From positions 316,797 through 380,796 of the forward strand of contig NZ_JBFRCT010000008.1 of the NCBI RefSeq assembly GCF_052113225.1: a stretch of 64,000 nt of DNA, in the 5' to 3' direction. Shown piece after piece: positions 58,445-64,000 of the stretch (position 1 is the first letter of the stretch; every line of letters begins with the position of its first letter). This stretch comes from Pristimantibacillus sp052113225. Lineage in GTDB: Bacteria > Bacillota > Bacilli > Paenibacillales > Paenibacillaceae. The notes under the pieces were generated by a model. It saw only the letters and a list, made by a program, of their open reading frames with translations, made no database searches and was not told the DNA's origin. A program made the translations under genes and the position numbers.

Positions 58445-59623
58445 TTAAGTAGACAGTGCTTTTTTCTTGCTGGACGGTAAAGAGCTGAATAGGGACACTT
58501 TGTTTTTGCCGGTAGTTTTGGAATGGTACATGGCTTCGTCTGCTTGTTTAATCAGTTGGACGACTTCATAACCATCCTTGGAGGTGCTGACGCCAACACT
58601 TACGGTTACGATCGTTTCCTGTTCGACGCGGCTTCGAATTGATTCGGCAACTCGATCGGGCTTAACCCGTTCCAGCGATATGCAGGCTAGAAGCTCTTCT
58701 CCGCCATAACGGCCTGCCGCTCCAATACCTGCCGATTCCTCTTTCATAATCTCCGCAACTTGCTTCAGAACACCGTCCGCCTTATAATGGCCCTGCGTAT
58801 CGTTAAGTTTCTTGAAGTTGTCGATATCGCAGAAGATAACGGCTAATCCGTTCTGTCTTCGCATCAGCTGTTCAGCCTTCGTAGTAAAATGACGTCGGTT
58901 ATAGAGACCTGTTAAACCATCTGTTATAGAAGATTGGTAGGTCATCATCAGCCTTTCGATCACCCACTCGAATAGTAAGAGGAATAGCTGCATGAAATAA
59001 ACGATAGGCAGGAAGTAACTCAGCAGAACCAGCCAGTCTACGGAGCCGTGGAACACATAATTGTCTGCTATTCTAGACAGATCAAGAACAAAATAGGTAA
59101 TAAGGCTGGCGGAAAACTTCCCGTTCATCTCCACACCTTTTGTGCCCAGCAGGATAAGGAAGGTAACGATTAAAGAATAGAAATCAAGAGCGAGGAACCT
59201 GTATTGTCCTCCAGGCAGCACAGTATCCGAAGACGGATTCATGATTAGGGACTGCCCCATGGCAATAACAAAGGTCAAGCCAATTAAAATAAGGAATGGC
59301 ATAACTTTAATTTGTGCTCCACGATGAGTATATAATTTCATGAACACAAAGTTTATAATGATAAAAGAAACAATCTGCAATAATGTCGAGACGATATGCA
59401 GCCACGGAGGAAGCTTTTGCTCCGGATAAGCCAGCATAGCAAGGACCGCGTTCTGAATCATGAACAGCGGGATCGTAAGCGTAAGCAGCCGGTAGATTCG
59501 TTTGTTCCGGTAGCTGGTGTATAAACGTGTCGACATAAAAAGCATGAGTACCAGGATAATAATGACACATGCAGAAGAAATGATTTGGCCATTCGGGCCG
59601 GTCAGCCAGGTTAGAATTGTCAT
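58445..59623 (-). CDS. Membrane diguanylate cyclase (GGDEF domain)
   Basis: 392 residues. The N-terminal 210 hold about six TM segments with no other sensor domain recognised. The cyclase domain starts near TDGLTGLYNRRHF (about 232), has FCDIDNFKKLNDTQGHYKAD for metal binding and the signature loop RYGGEELLACIS near 303-312. GGEEL is an active variant of GGDEF. The product c-di-GMP would affect motility, biofilm or surface-sugar production. No RxxD inhibitory site stands before the loop. Its neighbours are a flavodoxin and a glycosyltransferase. Confidence 0.9.
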   Translation of the reverse strand: MTILTWLTGPNGQIISSACVIIILVLMLFMSTRLYTSYRNKRIYRLLTLTIPLFMIQNAVLAMLAYPEQKLPPWLHIVSTLLQIVSFIIINFVFMKLYTHRGAQIKVMPFLILIGLTFVIAMGQSLIMNPSSDTVLPGGQYRFLALDFYSLIVTFLILLGTKGVEMNGKFSASLITYFVLDLSRIADNYVFHGSVDWLVLLSYFLPIVYFMQLFLLLFEWVIERLMMTYQSSITDGLTGLYNRRHFTTKAEQLMRRQNGLAVIFCDIDNFKKLNDTQGHYKADGVLKQVAEIMKEESAGIGAAGRYGGEELLACISLERVKPDRVAESIRSRVEQETIVTVSVGVSTSKDGYEVVQLIKQADEAMYHSKTTGKNKVSLFSSLPSSKKKALST

Positions 59624-59799
59624 AATTTAGTATCACCATATCCCGTCGAGTGTTGCTTTACAGAAACATATGTTCTAATATATCATGATTTACGAGATGG
59701 TAAAAGCATGATGCAGAACGAATCAGCCTTTATTAAGCGTCATATCTAATAATTAATATCGGTTTTTAGCATGGCAAAATTAAAGATGAAGCAGAAGCA

Positions 59800-59966
59800 C
59801 ATGCTTATGTAGTGGAAAGTGCTTCGCAATCTCAGCTTACGAAGTAAAAATTGCTTTACAATTTATGCTTTCGAAGTAAAAATTGCTACACAATCTATGC
59901 TTTCGAAGTAAAAATCATCACGAATGGCCTAAGAAGGCCACTTGTGTGATAATTTTTTTTAGGAGG
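59800..59966 (+). repeat. Tandem array of four degenerate hairpin/U-tract repeats
   Basis: Units start with ATGCTTATG (59801), AGCTTACG (59834), ATGCTTTCG (59865) and ATGCTTTCG (59898). The first three carry an imperfect AATTGC/ACAAT-type arm. In the fourth the second stem is a new one: ATCATCAC/GTGTGAT with GGCCT/AGGCC inside (about 59914-59950). A run of eight T then abuts AGGAGG (59961-59966). The preceding 175 bases (59624-59799) hold no gene. Confidence 0.7.
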
Positions 59967-59973
59967 AAGGACA

Positions 59974-61104
59974 TTGAATATACTACAGGCATTGTTTTTT
60001 CCGCCGGAACAACCGGGCGGCGTGTCCTCCATGGTGCCTTACATTCAAGAGCGTTTTTTGAAACTGGGCTGGCAAATGGAATTATTCTCGCTTCCGAAGC
60101 GGGTTAGAGGCAAAGGACAAGAAGATTTTGTATTTGAAACTTTTGATGTGACACCGTTCCTCGGCGATCCAATCGTCGATAAATATTTGCAGACGATGCG
60201 GGACTATATTTGGTGGACGAAGCTTCGCCTTAAACGGTCTTATGATATTATTCATGCTCATCATCCCATCGCAGCACTTGTCATGAAACAGCTGTATCCA
60301 GACACACCTGTCATGATGACGATTCACTCCAGCTTCGAGCGGGAGCTTGTCCTCAATGGGAAAATTAAAGAGAACAGCACGGCACATCGTTTCCTAACCT
60401 CGATCTACGGGGAGCTGGAAGCGAAGCTCGACCGGCTGCTGACCGTTTCAGAATCCTTCCGGACTTATTTGTCTCCATATATGAAGGATACTTCCGTTAT
60501 TAAAGTTATTCCGAACGGCTTTGATGAGAAGCGGTTCAAGCCGATTGCCCATGAGAATGCAGTACCGCAGTTTATCACGGTATGCCGTCTCGTGCCGGCG
60601 AAAGGGCTGGATATTCTGCTTCATGCTTGTGCGGAATTAAAGCGGCGCGGCCATCCGTTTGTTCTACATATTATCGGGGACGGTCCGATCCGGGAAGAAC
60701 TAGAGCAGCTTGCCGTACAGCTGGATTTATACGATGACATTATTTTTTACGGATATATGCTGCATCCTGAGGAATTTATGCCGTTCTTTGACGTCTTTGT
60801 GCTGCCATCTCGTGCAGAAGCCTTTGGTTCTGTATTCGCAGAAGCAGCGTTATGCTGGCTGGCATTGGTTGGTACAAATGTAGGAGGCATTGCCGAGCAG
60901 ATCGACGACGGTGTGAACGGGCTACTGGTTCCACCGGAAGATGCGCCTGCACTGGCAGATGCGCTCGAGAAGCTTGTAACAGATCCAACTTACCGTTACA
61001 ATCTTGCGCGTTCCGGCTGGGATAAGGCGAAAAAGGTTTATTCGCTCCAGCGTGTCATCTCGCAGATGAAGAAAGTTTATCTATCGTTGAAACCGGAGGA
61101 ATAA
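59974..61104 (+). CDS. Family 4 glycosyltransferase
   Basis: 376 residues from TTG 59974, 7 bases after AGGAGG. Two Rossmann-like halves make the GT-B fold. PPEQPGGVSSMVPYIQERF near the start, HAHHPIAALV, NGFDEKRFKPI and VCRLVPAKGLDILLHA are typical of GT4. The donor-binding E-x7-E motif is AEAFGSVFAEA near 282-292. It transfers a sugar from an activated donor to a surface glycan or lipid. The acceptor cannot be told. The gene is preceded by a repeat array in its leader and ends 2 bases before the exonuclease gene. Confidence 0.88.
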   Translation: MNILQALFFPPEQPGGVSSMVPYIQERFLKLGWQMELFSLPKRVRGKGQEDFVFETFDVTPFLGDPIVDKYLQTMRDYIWWTKLRLKRSYDIIHAHHPIAALVMKQLYPDTPVMMTIHSSFERELVLNGKIKENSTAHRFLTSIYGELEAKLDRLLTVSESFRTYLSPYMKDTSVIKVIPNGFDEKRFKPIAHENAVPQFITVCRLVPAKGLDILLHACAELKRRGHPFVLHIIGDGPIREELEQLAVQLDLYDDIIFYGYMLHPEEFMPFFDVFVLPSRAEAFGSVFAEAALCWLALVGTNVGGIAEQIDDGVNGLLVPPEDAPALADALEKLVTDPTYRYNLARSGWDKAKKVYSLQRVISQMKKVYLSLKPEE

Positions 61105-61106
61105 GG

Positions 61107-62390
61107 GTGACGATTCCTTTTCGATTTATACACGCAGCTGACCTGCATCTGGATAGTCCGTTTCGCGGGATGAGCAAGGTTCCAAATGAACTGAAGGAGA
61201 AGCTGATGGCTTCTACCTTCGGGGCATTACGCCGTTTGACGGAGACGGCCATCCAGGAGCAGGTTGATTTTATCGTTCTCTCAGGCGATTTGTATGATGA
61301 GGCAGACCGGTCGCTTAAGGCGCAGCTGCTTCTTTTGAAGGAATGGGAGCGCCTGCAGAAGCATGGGATTGCTGTGTTTGTTATACACGGTAATCATGAC
61401 CCGCTTAATGGTGCAAGAGCGGATCTTAAGCTTCCGTCCAACGTAACGCAATTTGGTTCGGATCAAATGGAATATCGGCCGGCTTACTGCAGAAACGGTG
61501 AGCTGGCTGCTTTTGTTTACGGGATGTCCTATGCACGGCGCCATGTGACTGAGAATTTAGCAGCAGGTTATTTTCCGCAGTCGGATGCTCCATTTCATAT
61601 TGCGATGCTGCACGGCAATGTGAATGGAGATGAGGCTCATGATCCTTATGCGCCATGTTCCTTGGAGGAGCTGCTTGGTAAAGGCTTCGATTACTGGGCG
61701 CTTGGCCATATTCACACGAGAAAGGTACTCCATGAATACCCGCATGTTGTTTATCCCGGTAATATTCAGGGGCGTAATCCAAGAGAAACGGGGGCAAGAG
61801 GCTGTTATATCGTCGAGGTGTCAGCAGCGCATGCTGTGCAAATGACGTTTGTGCCCCTTGATGAGGTCCGTTGGCTTGAGGCCGAGCTTTCCATTGCCGG
61901 ACTTGATACTGAGCAGGATCTGTTGATGCGGCTTGAAGATACGGCAGAACAGCTTTCCTTGGAAAGTAGCGGGCAAGCGATTATGGCGCGTCTGCAACTG
62001 AAGGGTCAAGGACCGCTGCATCATAAACTAATTGATCCGGTTATTATCCGGACCTTGCTTGAGCAGCTGCAGGATAGTCACTTCACGCATGGCGTATGGA
62101 TATATGCGATTGAAGCAGGCACAACGGCAAATATAGAACTGTCTGTCCTTCAGGAGGAAGATAGCTTTACAGGTGAGCTGTACCGTTTAACGAAGCGATT
62201 AGAGGCAGATCGGGAAGCGTGGAACAAGGAAGCGGCAGCGGCAGTAGTGACGCTGGCTGGCCATGCGAAGCTGGGCAGAATACTGCGTGAGCAATGGGAC
62301 GAGCTGCCTGAGCGCTGGCTGGAGCAAGCAAGGGAGCTGACACTTGGGATGCTTGTGGCAGATGTCACTGAAAGGAGGAAGGAAGAGTGA
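61107..62390 (+). CDS. yhaO: YhaO-like metallophosphoesterase (SbcD-related nuclease)
   Basis: 427 residues from GTG 61107 with GGAGGAATAAG upstream. The Mre11/SbcD metal motifs are all present: HAADLHLDSPF, LSGDLYDEADR, IHGNHDPLN, HGNVNGDEAHD and LGHIHTRK. It should be the nuclease subunit that works with the ATPase encoded next in DNA end processing. In B. subtilis yhaO and yhaN form the same pair. The stop TGA overlaps the GTG of the next gene. Confidence 0.88.
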   Translation: MTIPFRFIHAADLHLDSPFRGMSKVPNELKEKLMASTFGALRRLTETAIQEQVDFIVLSGDLYDEADRSLKAQLLLLKEWERLQKHGIAVFVIHGNHDPLNGARADLKLPSNVTQFGSDQMEYRPAYCRNGELAAFVYGMSYARRHVTENLAAGYFPQSDAPFHIAMLHGNVNGDEAHDPYAPCSLEELLGKGFDYWALGHIHTRKVLHEYPHVVYPGNIQGRNPRETGARGCYIVEVSAAHAVQMTFVPLDEVRWLEAELSIAGLDTEQDLLMRLEDTAEQLSLESSGQAIMARLQLKGQGPLHHKLIDPVIIRTLLEQLQDSHFTHGVWIYAIEAGTTANIELSVLQEEDSFTGELYRLTKRLEADREAWNKEAAAAVVTLAGHAKLGRILREQWDELPERWLEQARELTLGMLVADVTERRKEE

Positions 62391-64000
62391 GGCTGCTTGA
62401 GGCTCGAATTGACGGCTTTGGCCAGCTGCAGGGCCTGAAATGCCGGCTGGATGCACCTTCTGTTGTGTTATATGGGATGAATGAAGCCGGAAAAAGCACA
62501 TTATTCGGGTTTGTTCGGACAATCTTTTACGGTTTTGCGAGGCGGAATCAACCAGCAGAGCGGCAGGAGCCCGTTTATGGTGGCAGCCATGGCGGGCAAT
62601 TGCTGTTCCAGGATGACGACGGTCATACCTATATCGCAGAGCGGTATGCGAATGAGAATGGGGGCCGTCTGAAGCTTAGATGGATGAGCGACGATCAACA
62701 GACCGAAGAAAGCTGGCCAACGCAAGAGGAATGGGAACGGCGTTTTTTAGGCGGAGCGAGTGAAAAAATGTTTCGTGAGCTTTACGCCATTACTTTAACC
62801 GAGCTGCAGGAAGTTGGGGCTTTGTCGCATGACGAGCTGGGAAGATATTTGTATCATGCTGGCTGGGAGAATGGCAAAGCGATTATCGCTGCCGAGAAAC
62901 GGCTGCAGCAGGAAATGGAACAGCTTTTCAAACCACGGGGTACGAATCAGCAGATGAATAAGCAGCTGAAGACGCTGGAGCAAACCGAACAGGAGCTGCG
63001 AAAGCAAGCGGATGCGATCCAACTTTACAATGAGTTAAGTGGTCAGCTGGAACAATTCGCGGTAGAACTGGGTCAGTTGGACGAGCAATTGCCTCTTCAA
63101 CAAGTGGCTGCGCAGTTGGCAGGAAAGGCCCATGCCATTAGGCCAATCTGGCTGAAGAGCCTTGCGCTTGGCCGCGAACGAGAAGGGATTGCTGAAGCGG
63201 AACGGATCTCAGTAGAAGCGGATCTGGAGTGGAATGAACTGCAGAAAGAGCGAAGCACCCGGATTTATGAGCTTGAGCAGCTTGAACAACAGAAGCAACT
63301 GGCGCAGCAAAAGAGTGAGGCCATTCTCGTAAATCATGAGCTTCTTGCCCGAGCAGAAGAGGTAGAATCACTGCTGCTGGAGAGTGAAAGGATGCAGCTG
63401 CTGCGGGAGGAGAGAAATGGTCTTAATGCAGAGCTAGAGTCGGATGAGGAAGCGCTGGCCAGATTATTGCGCCGTATAGCTCCAAATTGGGGAGAACAAG
63501 AGCTGCGCGATCTACAGCTTACGGTCTCTGACCGGGAGTATGTGCGAGGGGCAAAACAGCTTGAAGCCGAAGCAGGCCGAGGTGCAGAGCGGTTAAATGC
63601 TGATCTGCACTCGGCAATGCAGCAGGAGCGCGAAGCCGCACAATTGCTTGCTGAAGCGGAAATGGAGCTGGCTCGGGCTGAGGCTGCAAGCAGTCGTGCA
63701 GCAATAGGCGGGGCAGCATTTTTGCCGCAGACGAGCGAGGCGATGCGCGCGGCATGGAACAATTGCGACGCGGCGCTGCGCGAGTGGGAGATGGAGCGGC
63801 TGCAAGTGTCAGCCGCGCCTGCTGAGACGGGCCGGGGCGAAGCCGGCCCGCTATGGATTGGCGCCGCGCTGGCAGGCGGCGCCGCAGTGGCTTTGGCCGC
63901 CGCCGAGCTTAGTAGCGGCGCTTTCCCTGGCGCAGCCGGCGCAGCTGCTGCGCTAGGCGCGCTCGCGCTCGCGCTGGCTGCGCTGGCGCGAGGCCGCGGC
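62387..64000 (+). CDS. yhaN: YhaN-like AAA ATPase (SbcC-related), partial
   Basis: The frame begins at GTG 62387, overlapping the nuclease gene by 4 bases, with AAAGGAGGAAGG upstream. It stays open for 538 codons to the window end. Walker A is GMNEAGKSTLFGFVR near residue 33. FYGFARR, YAITLTELQEVGALS and a long Glu/Gln-rich coiled coil follow. The last 60 residues are a hydrophobic, alanine-rich stretch, as in the membrane-type middle of YhaN. GC rises sharply in the last 200 bases. The C-terminal half with Walker B lies outside the window. Confidence 0.85.
   Translation, partial: MRLLEARIDGFGQLQGLKCRLDAPSVVLYGMNEAGKSTLFGFVRTIFYGFARRNQPAERQEPVYGGSHGGQLLFQDDDGHTYIAERYANENGGRLKLRWMSDDQQTEESWPTQEEWERRFLGGASEKMFRELYAITLTELQEVGALSHDELGRYLYHAGWENGKAIIAAEKRLQQEMEQLFKPRGTNQQMNKQLKTLEQTEQELRKQADAIQLYNELSGQLEQFAVELGQLDEQLPLQQVAAQLAGKAHAIRPIWLKSLALGREREGIAEAERISVEADLEWNELQKERSTRIYELEQLEQQKQLAQQKSEAILVNHELLARAEEVESLLLESERMQLLREERNGLNAELESDEEALARLLRRIAPNWGEQELRDLQLTVSDREYVRGAKQLEAEAGRGAERLNADLHSAMQQEREAAQLLAEAEMELARAEAASSRAAIGGAAFLPQTSEAMRAAWNNCDAALREWEMERLQVSAAPAETGRGEAGPLWIGAALAGGAAVALAAAELSSGAFPGAAGAAAALGALALALAALARGRG

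Overview
The window looks like a chromosomal segment of a Paenibacillus-type, endospore-forming Firmicute. Signs of this are strong AGGAGG-like ribosome sites with many GTG/TTG starts, S-layer-homology (SLH) anchoring, YesM/YesN two-component pairs beside sugar ABC genes, two spoVAC-spoVAD-spoVAE clusters, and the conserved Firmicute run yqeG-yqeH-aroE-yhbY-nadD-yqeK-rsfS-methyltransferase. No rRNA, tRNA, CRISPR array, insertion sequence or prophage was seen. Two ambiguous bases (26970 and 53125) lie inside genes.

Layout. 1-5.1 kb: the tail of a carbohydrate-binding protein, then a solute-binding lipoprotein with a YesM kinase and a YesN regulator but no permeases. 5.2-7.6 kb: an XRE-type regulator divergent from a 14-TM-type efflux pump. 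7.7-14.3 kb: a 2201-residue secreted, SLH-anchored protein with trefoil-like repeats, two CBM-like domains and a GH87-like catalytic beta-helix. 14.5-15.8 kb: an SDR oxidoreductase and an orphan ORF. 15.8-27.5 kb: a polysaccharide-use locus (two permeases, binding lipoprotein, YesM/YesN, heparinase-II/III-like lyase, GH88 hydrolase, DUF2264 protein). The three enzymes lack signal peptides, which suggests that imported uronate-containing oligosaccharides are degraded in the cytoplasm. A perfect cre-like site lies inside the locus.

27.5-33.1 kb: a spore block. It holds a 34-residue membrane peptide, a DUF1657 gene divergent from yetF-spoVAC-spoVAD-spoVAE, and a second spoVAC-AD-AE set. Two copies of an unidentified structured element flank the first set. 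33.1-40.5 kb: mprF, and a MoxR-DUF58-transglutaminase operon. 40.6-46.7 kb: the yqe/aroE/nadD/rsfS housekeeping operon, with an S1-domain gene inserted. 46.8-51.7 kb: tdk with an altered P-loop, a small coiled-coil gene, and nrdI-nrdE-nrdF behind a well-defined NrdR-controlled promoter. 51.9-54.6 kb: a GyrI-like protein, a PhzF protein and two HAD phosphatases. 54.6-58.3 kb: a segment with visibly higher GC (AraC remnant, DUF2277, MarR regulator, MDR pump, flavodoxin) that looks acquired. 58.4-64 kb: a diguanylate cyclase, a GT4 glycosyltransferase and a YhaO/YhaN-like nuclease pair, the last cut by the window end.

The most notable unexplained features are two non-coding repeat families. (1) A hairpin, U-tract and Shine-Dalgarno module built on CTTACGAAGTAAG occurs before four unrelated genes, singly or in tandem, with compensatory changes in its second stem. 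(2) A structured element with a variable closing stem and a conserved core occurs twice, in the same orientation, around the first spoVA operon.
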